This document shows, piece after piece, positions 8,684 through 17,726 of a stretch of DNA of 64,000 nt. The stretch's first letter is position 1. Each line of letters begins with the position of its first letter. The stretch comes from Micromonospora echinospora (GTDB taxonomy: Bacteria; Actinomycetota; Actinomycetes; Mycobacteriales; Micromonosporaceae). Location of the stretch: positions 6,649,001 through 6,713,000 of the forward strand of contig NZ_LT607413.1 in the NCBI RefSeq assembly GCF_900091495.1. Direction: 5' to 3'. The notes under the pieces are model-generated. The model did no database searches. It was not told where the DNA came from and was given only the letters and a program-made list of their open reading frames with translations. The position numbers were made by a program, and so were the translations under genes.

Positions 8684-8708
8684 GAGACCATAGTGGAACT
8701 TTGGTCTC
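8684..8708. promoter_or_regulatory. Inverted repeat in the divergent intergenic region, candidate ROK operator
   Basis: GAGACCA (8684-8690) and TGGTCTC (8702-8708) form a perfect 7-bp inverted repeat around an 11-base spacer. It is the clearest dyad in the 136 bases between the divergent dehydrogenase and binding-protein genes. The ROK repressor in the right-hand operon is the obvious candidate to bind it and control both operons; this is inference. Confidence 0.4.
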
Positions 8709-8792
8709 GCGTGTAGACGGGTTTTGTCTTGTGTTCGGTCAGAAGTCTTGCTGTGATGCCATCGACCGTCTCGCTCGTGCAAGGGAGCATCG

Positions 8793-10202
8793 ATGCGAAC
8801 AAGAACCTCACCACCCGTACGGCGTTCCCCCGTCGCCAGTGCCCTGCTGGCGGCGGTCGTGATCGGCACGTCCTCGCTGGCCGCCTGCGCCTCGGACGAC
8901 TCGGCCGACGACGGCACGCTCACCGTGTGGAGCCTGGAGAACCAGACCGACCGGGTCCAGGCCGCCCAGGCCGTCGCCGACCGGTTCACTGCCCGCAGCG
9001 GTGTCAAGGTCAAGATCGTGGCCACCGACGAGAACCAGTTCACCCAGCTCATCACCTCGGCCGCCGCCGCGGGCGACCTGCCCGACGTGGTCGGCGCGCT
9101 GCCGCTGTCCGCCGTGTGGCAGCTGTCGGCGAACGAGATCCTGGACACCGCCGCCGCCGACAGCGTGGTCAAGGACCTCGGGGCGGACACCTTCTCCGGC
9201 CGGGCCCTCGAACTGACCCGCAACGACGGCAAGCAGCTCGCCGTCCCGTCCGACGCCTGGGCGCAGCTGCTGGTCTACCGCAAGGACCTCTTCGCCGCCG
9301 CCGGCCTGCCGGCACCGGACTCGTACGAGGCCATCGCGCAGGCCGCCCAGAAGCTCAACGCGGGCGGGACGGCTGGCATCACCCTGGCCACCGTCGCCAA
9401 CGACGCCTTCACCGCCCAGTCGGTGGAGTTCCTGGGGCTCGGCAACGGTTGCGAGCTGGTGGACGACAAGGGCGCGGTGACGTTGGACTCGAAGCCCTGC
9501 ACCGAGACCTTCGGCCTCTACGGCGACCTCGCCCGGAAGTACTCCGTGCAGGGGGCGCAGGACGTCGACTCCACCCGGGCCACGTACTTCGCCGGCAAGG
9601 CGGCGATGGTCGTCTGGTCGTCGTTCATCCTCGACGAGATGGCCGGGCTGCGTAACGACGCGCGGCCCAACTGCCCGCAGTGCCAGGCCGACCCGGCCTT
9701 CCTCGCCAGGAACAGCGGGTTCGTCACCGCGGTCAAGGGCCCCAGCGGCACCGAGCCGGCCGGCTTCGGCGAGATCACCTCGTGGTCGATCCTGGCCGAC
9801 GCGCAGCCGTCCGCGAAGGACTTCGTGAAGTTCATGATGGACGAGGGCTACGCCGACTGGCTGGGCGTCGCGCCGGAGGGCAAGATGCCGGCCCGCGCCG
9901 GCACGAAGGAGAACCCGCAGAAGTTCACCGAGGCGTGGAACGGTCTCACCGCCGGGGTGGACACCAAGAAGCCGCTCGGCGAGATCTACCCGGCCGACGT
10001 CATGCAGGCGCTGCGGACCAGCCCGGACACCATCCGCCGGTGGGGCATCACCCAGGGGCAGGGCAAGCTGGTCGGCGCGACCCTCGGCGAGCTGCCCGTA
10101 CCGAAGGCGATCAACGCCCTCGCCACCGGCCAGGTCGACGCCGCCGGCGCCTGCAAGCAGGCTGCCGACGCGGTGGAGTCGATCAAGACATCGCTGAAGT
10201 AG
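8793..10202 (+). CDS. Carbohydrate ABC transporter substrate-binding lipoprotein (CUT1)
   Basis: 469 residues. The N terminus has a twin-arginine-like basic stretch, a hydrophobic core and a lipobox ending LAAC, so it is a lipoprotein anchored outside the membrane. The body is a family 1 extracellular solute-binding protein: LTVWSLENQTDRVQAAQA, TSAAAAGDLPDVVGALP, AVPSDAWAQLLVYRKDLFAAAG. Two permease genes follow with 2-base spacing and overlap. No ATPase is encoded nearby, so a shared MsiK-type ATPase elsewhere is likely, as in other actinomycete CUT1 systems. Ligand unknown, presumably the glycoside degraded by the divergent operon. Confidence 0.85.
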   Translation: MRTRTSPPVRRSPVASALLAAVVIGTSSLAACASDDSADDGTLTVWSLENQTDRVQAAQAVADRFTARSGVKVKIVATDENQFTQLITSAAAAGDLPDVVGALPLSAVWQLSANEILDTAAADSVVKDLGADTFSGRALELTRNDGKQLAVPSDAWAQLLVYRKDLFAAAGLPAPDSYEAIAQAAQKLNAGGTAGITLATVANDAFTAQSVEFLGLGNGCELVDDKGAVTLDSKPCTETFGLYGDLARKYSVQGAQDVDSTRATYFAGKAAMVVWSSFILDEMAGLRNDARPNCPQCQADPAFLARNSGFVTAVKGPSGTEPAGFGEITSWSILADAQPSAKDFVKFMMDEGYADWLGVAPEGKMPARAGTKENPQKFTEAWNGLTAGVDTKKPLGEIYPADVMQALRTSPDTIRRWGITQGQGKLVGATLGELPVPKAINALATGQVDAAGACKQAADAVESIKTSLK

Positions 10203-10204
10203 CG

Positions 10205-11188
10205 ATGACGACTCTCAAGTCCGCCGGGCCGGCGACGCCGCGTGAGCGTCGCCGCCGGCCCGGTCCGACCCTCAAACAGCGGGAGAACCGCACCGGCCTG
10301 GCGTTCCTGACGCCCACCCTGGTCGTGGTCCTGGTCGTCGTCGTGGTGCCCATCCTCTGGACCGTCATGCTGGCGTTCCAGGAGATCCGCCTGATCAACA
10401 TCCGGCGGGCGGGCCTCTTCGGCGAGTACAGCCTGCGCAACTTCGCCACCGTGCTGGAGTCGCCGGGATTCTGGCGGTCGCTGGGCACCACGCTGACGTT
10501 CACCATCGGCGCGACGGGGCTGTCCATCCTGCTGGGTCTGGTCGCGGCGCTCGCCCTGCGCCGGCCGTCGCGGGGACGTACGGTGGCCCGGGCCGCGATG
10601 CTGCTGCCCTACGTCGCGCCGGTCGTCGCGGTGACCTTCGTCTGGGAGGTCATGCTCAGCCCGCAGTTCGGCATCGTCAACGAGTGGGGCACCCGCTTCC
10701 TCGGCTGGGACCAGCCGGTGGCCTTCCTCAGCCAGCGGGAGTCGGAACTGTTCGGCGTTCCGGTTCCGACCGCGCTGCTGACCGTGATCGTGTTCGAGGG
10801 CTGGCGCTACTTCCCGTTCGCCTTCCTCTTCCTGCTCGCCCGGTTGCAGGCGGTGCCGCCGGAGCTGGAGGAGGCGGCGCGGATCGACGGCGCGACGCCC
10901 AGCCAGCGTTTCCGGTACGTCCTGCTGCCGCAGCTCGGCCCGGTCATCGCGCTGCTCTGCGTGCTGCGCTTCATCATGACCTTCACCAAGTTCGACGACG
11001 TCTACCTGCTCACCGGCGGCGGGGCCGGCACCGACGTGGTCAGCGTCCGGGTCTACGAGTTCCTCACCGCCCGCTTCGACATCGGCGCGGCGGCGGCCCA
11101 GTCCCTGGTCATCGCGGCCGTCCTGGTCGTCCTGCTGGCGGTGTACCTGAAGTTCTTCGCCCCGCGCATCGAGGAGGGGGAACGGTGA
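10205..11188 (+). CDS. CUT1 ABC transporter permease (MalF-like)
   Basis: 327 residues, ATG three bases after the binding-protein stop codon begins to clear. A basic, Pro/Arg-rich cytoplasmic N terminus is followed by about six membrane helices. The EAA loop that docks on the ATPase is visible as EEAARIDGATPSQRF followed by VLLPQLGP. It forms the inner-membrane channel with the next gene product. The stop overlaps that gene's GTG. Confidence 0.85.
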   Translation: MTTLKSAGPATPRERRRRPGPTLKQRENRTGLAFLTPTLVVVLVVVVVPILWTVMLAFQEIRLINIRRAGLFGEYSLRNFATVLESPGFWRSLGTTLTFTIGATGLSILLGLVAALALRRPSRGRTVARAAMLLPYVAPVVAVTFVWEVMLSPQFGIVNEWGTRFLGWDQPVAFLSQRESELFGVPVPTALLTVIVFEGWRYFPFAFLFLLARLQAVPPELEEAARIDGATPSQRFRYVLLPQLGPVIALLCVLRFIMTFTKFDDVYLLTGGGAGTDVVSVRVYEFLTARFDIGAAAAQSLVIAAVLVVLLAVYLKFFAPRIEEGER

Positions 11189-12051
11189 ACCGCGACGCCC
11201 TGGAGACCCGGATCTTCGGCATCCTGCGCCGGGTGGTCATCGTCGGCCTGGTGCTGGTGACCGTCTTCCCCTTCTACTACATGGTGCTGCTCTCGCTGCG
11301 CCCGATCGACCGGGTCATCCTCGACCCCGGAAAGCTGTGGGTGTCCGGGCAGGAGCTGACCGTGGACACCTACCGCACGGTGCTGCGGTCGGTCGCCGAC
11401 GGCGGGCAGGGCTTCCTCGCCCTGCTGGGCAACTCCGCGCTGGTGTCGCTGGCGACCGTCGCGGTGACGCTGCTGGTGGCCATCCCCGGCTCGTACGCGG
11501 TGAGCCGGCTGCGCTTCGTCGGCCGGCGGCAGGTCAGCGCGCTGTTCCTGTCGGTGTACCTCTTCCCCAGCATCCTGCTGGCCATCCCGCTCTTCGTGCT
11601 CTTCACCCGGCTCGGGCTGCGCGGCTCGCTCGGCGGGCTGGTGCTGGTGTACATCGCGCAGACGATCCCCGTCTCGATCTACATGCTGCGCAGCTACTTC
11701 AGCACGATCCCGGACAGTCTGGAGGAGGCCGCCGCGATGGACGGCGCGAACCGGTTCCAGACCATCCGCCGGGTGGTGCTGCCGCTGGCCGCCCCGGCCA
11801 TCATGGCCAACGCCCTGTACATCTTCATGATCGCCTGGAACGAGTTCCTCTTCGCCCTGCTCTTCCTCGCCGAGAAGCGGGAGAGCTGGACGGTGTCGCT
11901 GGGTCTCGCCCAGCTCTCCGGCGGCATCGAGGTGTCCAAGACCGTCCTGATGGCCGGGTCCGTGGTCCTGACCCTGCCGATCGTGGCGCTCTTCTTCGCG
12001 GCCGAGCGGATGCTCACCGAGGGACTCACCAGCGGCGCGGACAAGGGTTAG
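11185..12051 (+). CDS. CUT1 ABC transporter permease (MalG-like)
   Basis: 288 residues from a GTG overlapping the upstream stop. Six hydrophobic segments, beginning VVIVGLVLVTVFPFYYMV. The EAA motif reads EEAAAMDGANRFQTIRRVV followed by LPLAAPA. Typical MalG-like second permease, partner of the preceding gene. Confidence 0.85.
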   Translation: MNRDALETRIFGILRRVVIVGLVLVTVFPFYYMVLLSLRPIDRVILDPGKLWVSGQELTVDTYRTVLRSVADGGQGFLALLGNSALVSLATVAVTLLVAIPGSYAVSRLRFVGRRQVSALFLSVYLFPSILLAIPLFVLFTRLGLRGSLGGLVLVYIAQTIPVSIYMLRSYFSTIPDSLEEAAAMDGANRFQTIRRVVLPLAAPAIMANALYIFMIAWNEFLFALLFLAEKRESWTVSLGLAQLSGGIEVSKTVLMAGSVVLTLPIVALFFAAERMLTEGLTSGADKG

Positions 12052-12062
12052 GAGGCGCGTCG

Positions 12063-13241
12063 ATGCCAGGCACGTCCGCCGGTGACCTGCTCGCCCTGGT
12101 CCGGTCCGGGCAGGCCCACACCCGGGGGGAGCTGCAACGGGTGACCGGCCTCTCCCGGTCGACGGTGGGCCAGCGGCTCGACCGGCTCATCCAGGGCGGC
12201 TACCTGCGCGAGAGGGGGGTGAACGAGTCCAGCGGCGGCCGGCCGTCGATCCGGCTGGAGTTCAACGACCAGCACGGCGTGGTGCTGGTCGCCGATCTCG
12301 GGGCCACCTACGCCCACCTCGCCGTGCTCGACCTCGCCGGACGGTCACTGGCCGAGGAACGGGTCAACCCGCGCATCGCCGACGGGCCGGCGGCCGTCCT
12401 GGACTGGATCGGCGACCGGCACGAGAAGCTGCTGACCATCGCCGGCCGCCGCCCCGACGAGGTGCGCGGCATCGGCCTGGGCGTGCCCGGCCCGGTGGAC
12501 TTCGCCACCGGCCGGGTACGGCAGCCGCCGATCATGCCCGGCTGGGACGACTACCCGATCGTCGAGCACCAGCGCCGCCGCTACCCGGTGCCGGTCCTGG
12601 TGGACAACGACGCCAACCTGATGGCGCTCGGCGAACAGTCGGCGGTCCACCCGCACTGCCCGGCGGTGGTGCTGGTCAAGGTGGCGACCGGGATCGGCGC
12701 CGGGGTCGTGGTCAACGGCGCGGTCTACCGGGGTATCGACGGCGGGGCGGGCGACCTCGGCCACATCCGGCTGCACGGGTACGACACCTTCCGGTGCATG
12801 TGCGGCTCGTACGGCTGCCTCGCCGCCGTGGCCAGCGGCGGCGCGCTGGCCCAGCAGCTCAGCGCGGCCGGCACGCCCACCGCGTCCAGCCGGGAGTTCC
12901 TCGCCCGCGTCACCGCCGGTGACCCGGACGCCCGGCGGCTGGCCCGCACCGCCGGCCAGCGGGTGGGCGAGGTCCTGGCGACCGTGGTGTGCCTGCTGAA
13001 CCCCGGGGTGCTGGTGATCGCCGGGGACCTCGCCGAGACGCACTTCGTCACCGGTGTGCGCGAGTTGCTCTACCAGCGGGCCCTGCCCCGGGCCACGCAG
13101 CGCCTCACGGTGACCACCAGCCGGCTCGGCGAGCGGGCCGGGATCGTCGGCGCGCACGCCATGGTCGTCGACAGCGTGTACGCCCCGGACGCCGTGAACC
13201 GTCAACTGAGCGATGCTCCCGACGCGAGGAACAGCCGATGA
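12063..13241 (+). CDS. ROK family transcriptional repressor
   Basis: 392 residues from an ATG preceded by AGGAGG. The first 60 residues form a winged helix-turn-helix (TRGELQRVTGLSRSTVGQRL), followed by an ASKHA-fold ROK domain with VVLVADLGATYAHLAVLD, GIGLGVPGPVD, VLVDNDANLMALGE and GIGAGVVVNG. The ROK zinc motif is present as GHIRLHG followed by CMCGSYGCLAAV. Encoded between the importer and the oxidoreductase, so it probably senses the incoming sugar or a product. Its stop overlaps the next start (ATGA). Confidence 0.85.
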   Translation: MPGTSAGDLLALVRSGQAHTRGELQRVTGLSRSTVGQRLDRLIQGGYLRERGVNESSGGRPSIRLEFNDQHGVVLVADLGATYAHLAVLDLAGRSLAEERVNPRIADGPAAVLDWIGDRHEKLLTIAGRRPDEVRGIGLGVPGPVDFATGRVRQPPIMPGWDDYPIVEHQRRRYPVPVLVDNDANLMALGEQSAVHPHCPAVVLVKVATGIGAGVVVNGAVYRGIDGGAGDLGHIRLHGYDTFRCMCGSYGCLAAVASGGALAQQLSAAGTPTASSREFLARVTAGDPDARRLARTAGQRVGEVLATVVCLLNPGVLVIAGDLAETHFVTGVRELLYQRALPRATQRLTVTTSRLGERAGIVGAHAMVVDSVYAPDAVNRQLSDAPDARNSR

Positions 13242-14125
13242 CCACAGCTCCGGTCCGGGTCGGGCTCGTCGGGGCCGGGGCGTGGGCGGCGCGGATGCAC
13301 GCGCCCATGCTCGCGGCCGGCCCGGAGACCGTGCTCGGCGCGGTCTGGTCGCGACGGGGCGACGCCGCCGGGGCGCTGGCCGCCGCGCACGGCGTGCCCG
13401 CCGCGCCGACCTTCACCGACCTGCTGCGCAGCTGCGACGCGGTGGCCTTCGCGGTGCCGCCGGACATCCAGGCGGCCCTGGCCGTCGAGGCGGCCCGCGC
13501 CGGCCGGGCGGTGCTGCTGGAAAAGCCGGTCGCCCTCGACCTGGACTCCGCCCGGCGGCTGGCCGACGCGGTCGGCGAAGCCGGGGTGGTCTCGCAGGTG
13601 GTGTTCACCAAGCGGTACCACGCCCGCACGCGCGCGTTCCTCGCCGCGGCCGGCGGTTTCGACGCCGACGGCGCACGGGCCTGCTACCTGCACAGCGGGT
13701 TCCTCGGCGGGCCCTTCGCCACCGGTTGGCGGCTCACCCACGGGGCGCTGTTCGACCTGGGACCGCACCTGCTCGACCTGCTCGACGCCGCGCTCGGCCC
13801 GATCGTCGACGTGCGCGCGGCCGGTCGCCGGTCCCGGTGGACGGAACTGACCTGCGCGCACCGCTCCGGCGCGGTGAGCCAGGCGTCGCTGTCCGGCGGC
13901 GTCGCGGTGCCGAGGGTGGTGACCACCGTCGAGCTCTTCGGCGCGGCCGGCACGCTGGCGTACGACACCGCCGGCATGGACCACGACGAGTGCTGGCCGG
14001 TGGTCCGCGCGGAGTTCGCCGAAGCCGTCCGCACCGGCCGTCCGCACCCGCTCGACGTGCACCGGGGGTTGATGATCCAGGAACTCCTGGCCCGGGCGGC
14101 GGCGGACCCGGCGCTACGGGACTGA
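13238..14125 (+). CDS. Gfo/Idh/MocA family oxidoreductase
   Basis: 295 residues, starting in an ATGA overlap with the ROK gene. The N-terminal Rossmann fold shows GLVGAGAWAARMHAPML, and the EKP motif is present as LLEKPVALD. The C-terminal domain contains HGALFDLGPHLLDLLD, where the conserved His of the active site usually sits. Such enzymes oxidise sugar or inositol hydroxyls with NAD(P). It is slightly shorter than the usual 330-380. With the MDR dehydrogenase and TIM-barrel isomerase across the intergenic region it points to oxidative catabolism of the imported sugar. Confidence 0.8.
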   Translation: MTTAPVRVGLVGAGAWAARMHAPMLAAGPETVLGAVWSRRGDAAGALAAAHGVPAAPTFTDLLRSCDAVAFAVPPDIQAALAVEAARAGRAVLLEKPVALDLDSARRLADAVGEAGVVSQVVFTKRYHARTRAFLAAAGGFDADGARACYLHSGFLGGPFATGWRLTHGALFDLGPHLLDLLDAALGPIVDVRAAGRRSRWTELTCAHRSGAVSQASLSGGVAVPRVVTTVELFGAAGTLAYDTAGMDHDECWPVVRAEFAEAVRTGRPHPLDVHRGLMIQELLARAAADPALRD

Positions 14126-14147
14126 CCCGCGCCGCCGGCGCACCCGG

Positions 14148-15038
14148 TCACCGTCCGTCGGGGGGATCCGGCCGGGGCCCGGTGACGGCCGGGGTGCCGT
14201 AGACCCGGCGCAGCGTGGTCGCCACCTCGGCGAGCACGGGTGCCGGCACCCGCTCGCCTCTGGTCGGGTCGAACATGCGGCCCAGCAGGTCGGCGCTCCC
14301 CTGCTGCAACTCCCGGCCGAACAGACGCCGCTCCCGTCGAAGGCGGTAGCGGCGGCTGCCCATCGCGAGCAGCACGGCCACGGCGATCCCGGCCAGCATG
14401 GCGACGACCCCGGGCAGCCCCCTGGTCGTCGGGGAGCCGCCCACCAGACGCCAGGCGAACAGGACCAGCGTGAGGACCGGGGCCCCGACCACCACGGCCA
14501 CCAGGACGACCAGCCACCGCCGTTCGCGCCGGCACGCGTCGCGCCAGCCGCCGTCGTCGGCGGCGGCGAGGCGCGCACCGAGCCGGTTGACCCGCCGCAG
14601 GGCGACCCGCAGCGCCTCGCGGGAGCGCAGGTCCGGCGGCGGACGTCGGGCGAGGGTCACGGCGGCGTCGGCGATCAGTCCCCGGTTGCGGGCCCTCGGG
14701 GTGGGGCGCTGGTAGGCGCCGGCAGCCTGCCGGGTGTAGTACCAGGCGGTGAGGCCGAATCCGAGGACCAGCGAGAACACGCCGGGCAGGTTCCGTCCAC
14801 CGTCGGCGTCGCTGAGCAGGTTGACCCCGTAGGAAAGCAGGATCCCACCGAAGACGGTGACCAGGGGAATCGACGCCAGGGTGATCCACCGCTCGTGCGG
14901 GATGGCGTGCCAGTGGCGTTCCAGCCGGCGCAGCGACGGCAGCTGGACCAGCCAGCCGACCAGTTCCGCCACCCACATCAGCAGAGCCAGCAGGGCCGCC
15001 GCGACGTCGAGCACCGCCAGGGCCCGGAGGATCGCCAT
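14148..15038 (-). CDS. Membrane protein of unknown function
   Basis: About 296 residues. The ATG at 15038 is preferred because GGGGAGGG lies six bases upstream; an ATG at 15044 touches it. Four to six hydrophobic segments are visible, two near the N terminus (VLDVAAALLALLMWVAELVG and LASIPLVTVFGGILLSYGV) and two after a charged central region (LVVLVAVVVGAPVLTLVLF and VVAMLAGIAVAVLLAM). The C terminus is cytoplasmic and Arg/Pro-rich. No family recognised. It is convergent with the oxidoreductase and upstream of nothing obvious on its own strand, so function is open. Confidence 0.6.
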   Translation of the reverse strand: MAILRALAVLDVAAALLALLMWVAELVGWLVQLPSLRRLERHWHAIPHERWITLASIPLVTVFGGILLSYGVNLLSDADGGRNLPGVFSLVLGFGLTAWYYTRQAAGAYQRPTPRARNRGLIADAAVTLARRPPPDLRSREALRVALRRVNRLGARLAAADDGGWRDACRRERRWLVVLVAVVVGAPVLTLVLFAWRLVGGSPTTRGLPGVVAMLAGIAVAVLLAMGSRRYRLRRERRLFGRELQQGSADLLGRMFDPTRGERVPAPVLAEVATTLRRVYGTPAVTGPRPDPPDGR

Positions 15039-15142
15039 CAGCATCCCTCCCCGACCGCAGCCCCGGCGACCTGACCACGCCTCGACGGAGGTCGGCGGCG
15101 CCTCGGGGTGGGATCCACATTAGCCGGTGGTCCCCCACCGGG

Positions 15143-15838
15143 TCAGCGTGCCGGGCCGGTCGTCGGAGGGACGCCGTCGGGGGCGGGCAGGTCGACCACG
15201 CGGGTGGCCCAACGGGTCATCAGGGCCGGGTCGTGGGTGATGACCAGGACGCCTGTGCCGTGCTGGCGCTGGTGGTCGGTGACGACGGCTGCCAGGTGGG
15301 CCTGGGTGGAGGCGTCGAGCATGGCGGTGGCCTCGTCGCAGAGCAGGTAGTCCGGCCGGTGCACCAGGGCGCGGGCGAGGCAGGCCCGTTGCAACTGCCC
15401 GTCGCTGACCGCGTGCGGGCGTCGGGTGAGCAGGTCCGGTGTGAGCCCGACCAGGTCGGCCAGTTCGACCGCGCGGTCCCGCGCCCGCTCCGGCGGGGTG
15501 CCGGTGGCGCGCAGCGGCTCGGCGATGATGTCGGTGAGACTCAGCCGGGGGTCCGTCGCGGCACGCGGGCTCTGGAACAGGACCGCGACCCGGGTACGGA
15601 CGGCGGCGGGCAACCGGTGCCGGGCCCCGGCGACGGGTCGACCGTCGAGGGTGACATGCCCGACGTCCGGGGCGTGCAGCAGGGCGAGGACCCGGGCCAG
15701 GGTGGACTTGCCGCTGCCGGACGGACCGCGCAGTCCGACCGTCTCCCCGGGGGCGACGTGCAGGTCCACCCGGTCGAGGACGCGTTGGCGGCCGTAGGAG
15801 ACGGTGACCTGGCAGGCGGCGAGGCCGGCGGGGGTCAT
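15143..15838 (-). CDS. Peptide/nickel-type ABC transporter ATP-binding protein (second subunit)
   Basis: 231 residues from an ATG overlapping the upstream stop. Walker A GPSGSGKST, Walker B YLLCDEATAMLD and the switch His in VITHDPAL are intact. The signature reads VSDGQLQRACLARAL rather than LSGGQ. It lacks the Cys-rich C-terminal extension of DppF/OppF and is correspondingly short. The VSDG variant plus short C terminus resembles NikE-like subunits as I remember them; not proof of nickel transport. Last gene of a five-gene importer operon. Confidence 0.8.
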   Translation of the reverse strand: MTPAGLAACQVTVSYGRQRVLDRVDLHVAPGETVGLRGPSGSGKSTLARVLALLHAPDVGHVTLDGRPVAGARHRLPAAVRTRVAVLFQSPRAATDPRLSLTDIIAEPLRATGTPPERARDRAVELADLVGLTPDLLTRRPHAVSDGQLQRACLARALVHRPDYLLCDEATAMLDASTQAHLAAVVTDHQRQHGTGVLVITHDPALMTRWATRVVDLPAPDGVPPTTGPAR

Positions 15839-16854
15839 GCGGTGGCTCCGGCGGACAGCGGGTGGTGGCAGGCGACCCGGCCGGAGCCGGGCACCGCGCC
15901 GACGGCGGGTGGGGTGGCGCAGACGTCGGTGGCCCGGCCGCAGCGCGGCGCGAACGCGCAGCCGGCGGGGAGGTCGGTGAGCATCGGCGGGTGGCCGGGG
16001 ACGGGGCGGAAGGCGCGGTCGGGCAGGGCGTCGAGCAGACCGGCGGTGTAGGGATGGGCGGGCGCGGCGAAGAGCGCCTCGGTGGGCCGGTGCTCGACGA
16101 TGCGGCTGGCGTACATGACCGCCACGGTGTCGGCGACCCGGCGGGCGGCGGCGAGGTCGTGGGTGATGAGCAGCACCGCCGCGCCACTGTCGCAGCGGCG
16201 GCGCAGCAGGTCGAGGGTGTGGTCGACCAGGGGGCGGTCGAGGCCGGTGGTGGGTTCGTCGGCTAGCAGCAGCGGCGGGTCGGGGGCGAGCGCGAGCGCG
16301 GTGGCCAGGCGCTGGGCCATGCCGCCGGAGAGTTCGTGCGGGTAGCGGTCGAGGTCGGCGGGGAGCAGGCCGACGTCGGCGGCGACCCGCTTGGCGGCGG
16401 CCGGCGCGTCGCGCCGGTGGTGACCGTGGGCGCGCAGGGTCTCCACGAGCAGATCCCGCCCGGTGCGGACCGGGGTGAGCGCGGTGGCCGGACTCTGCGG
16501 CACGAGCCCGACGGCCCGGCCCCGCACGGTCCGGGCGAGGCGGCGTTCGGTGGCGCCGACCAGGTCGACCGGCTCCCCGCCGGGCGGACGCAGCAGGGCC
16601 CGCCCGGTGACCGTCGCGTTGCCGGGCAGCAGGCCCAGCAGGGCGTGGGCGAGCACCGACTTGCCACACCCGGACTCCCCCACCACCGCGAGCAGCTCGC
16701 CCGGCTGAACGGTCAGGCGCAGGTCGGTGACGGCGTGCACCACGGCGTCGCGGAGCCGGAACCGGACGGTCAGCCCGTCGACCTCCAGCAGGGCGGGACG
16801 GCCGGCGTAGACGCCGGTCGCGGCGGGGGCGGAGGTGTCGCGGGTGACGGTCAC
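15835..16854 (-). CDS. Peptide/nickel-type ABC transporter ATP-binding protein (first subunit)
   Basis: 339 residues from the GTG that overlaps the permease stop. Walker A GESGCGKS, signature LSGGMAQR, Walker B LLLADEPTTGLD and the switch His in LLITHDLAAA are all present. The C terminus carries the oligopeptide/nickel-type extension with HPYTAGLLDALPD and cysteines in CAFAPRCGRATDVC. It pairs with the shorter ATPase downstream to drive import through the two permeases encoded upstream. Confidence 0.85.
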   Translation of the reverse strand: MTVTRDTSAPAATGVYAGRPALLEVDGLTVRFRLRDAVVHAVTDLRLTVQPGELLAVVGESGCGKSVLAHALLGLLPGNATVTGRALLRPPGGEPVDLVGATERRLARTVRGRAVGLVPQSPATALTPVRTGRDLLVETLRAHGHHRRDAPAAAKRVAADVGLLPADLDRYPHELSGGMAQRLATALALAPDPPLLLADEPTTGLDRPLVDHTLDLLRRRCDSGAAVLLITHDLAAARRVADTVAVMYASRIVEHRPTEALFAAPAHPYTAGLLDALPDRAFRPVPGHPPMLTDLPAGCAFAPRCGRATDVCATPPAVGAVPGSGRVACHHPLSAGATA

Positions 16855-17726
16855 AGCTGGAGCTCCGCTCGTACGCGGGGGTCGAGGCGGTCCCGCCAGC
16901 GGCCGGTCAGGACGGCCAGGGCCAGGGTGACGACGACCAGGAGCAGCCCGGGGACAAGGCTGGCCCACCAGGCGCCGGTGAGCAGGGACCGCTGCCCGTC
17001 GTTGATCATGTTGCCGAGGGAGGCCAGGTGCGGGGGCAGGCCGAGTCCGAGGAAGGACAGGGCGGTCTCGTGCCAGACGGCGTGCGGCACCATCAGCGTG
17101 GTCGCCAGCGCCAGGCGGGGCAGCACGTGCGGGAGCAGGTGCCGGGTGAGCACCCGGGTGCGACTGGCGCCGCCGGCGACGGCGGCGTCGATGAACGGCC
17201 GGTTCCGCAGGCTGAGCAGTTCGGAGCGGACGATGCGGGCGGTGGAGAGCCAGTGCGTCAGCCCGATGGAGAGGATCACCGCGCCGAGGCTGGGCCGCAG
17301 CATCGCCACGATGAAGATGCCCAGCAGCAGGTGCGGCAGCGCGGCGATGGTGTCGACGACGCGCATCAGCACCCGGTCGACCCAGCCGCCCAGGCTGCCG
17401 ACGACCGCGCCGACGAGACCGCCGATGACGGCGGCGACCAACGCGGCGACCGCGCCGACGAGCAGCGAGACGCGCAGCCCGTAGAGACTGCGGTGCAGCA
17501 CGTCCCGACCCAGGTCGTCGGTGCCGGCCGGGTGCGCCGGCGAGGGGGCGAGCCGGGTGCGGGACAGGTCCACCGCGCTCTCGTCCAGCGGCCAGACGAC
17601 GGGGGCGAGCAGGCAGGCGACGACCGCGACGGTCAGGACGGCGGCGGCGACGAGCATACCGCCGTGCCCGGTGCGGCCCGGTCTCCGGACTCGGACGGCG
17701 CGGATCCGTAACGCGAGGTCAGTCAT
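16851..17726 (-). CDS. DppC/NikC-like ABC transporter permease
   Basis: 291 residues. An N-terminal membrane segment is followed by the DppC-type HPAGTDDLGRDVLHRSLYG motif and then about five helices with a docking loop near AAVAGGASRTRVLTRHLLP. It starts with ATG eight bases inside the end of the other permease gene and overlaps the ATPase start by GTGA. Confidence 0.85.
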   Translation of the reverse strand: MTDLALRIRAVRVRRPGRTGHGGMLVAAAVLTVAVVACLLAPVVWPLDESAVDLSRTRLAPSPAHPAGTDDLGRDVLHRSLYGLRVSLLVGAVAALVAAVIGGLVGAVVGSLGGWVDRVLMRVVDTIAALPHLLLGIFIVAMLRPSLGAVILSIGLTHWLSTARIVRSELLSLRNRPFIDAAVAGGASRTRVLTRHLLPHVLPRLALATTLMVPHAVWHETALSFLGLGLPPHLASLGNMINDGQRSLLTGAWWASLVPGLLLVVVTLALAVLTGRWRDRLDPRVRAELQL

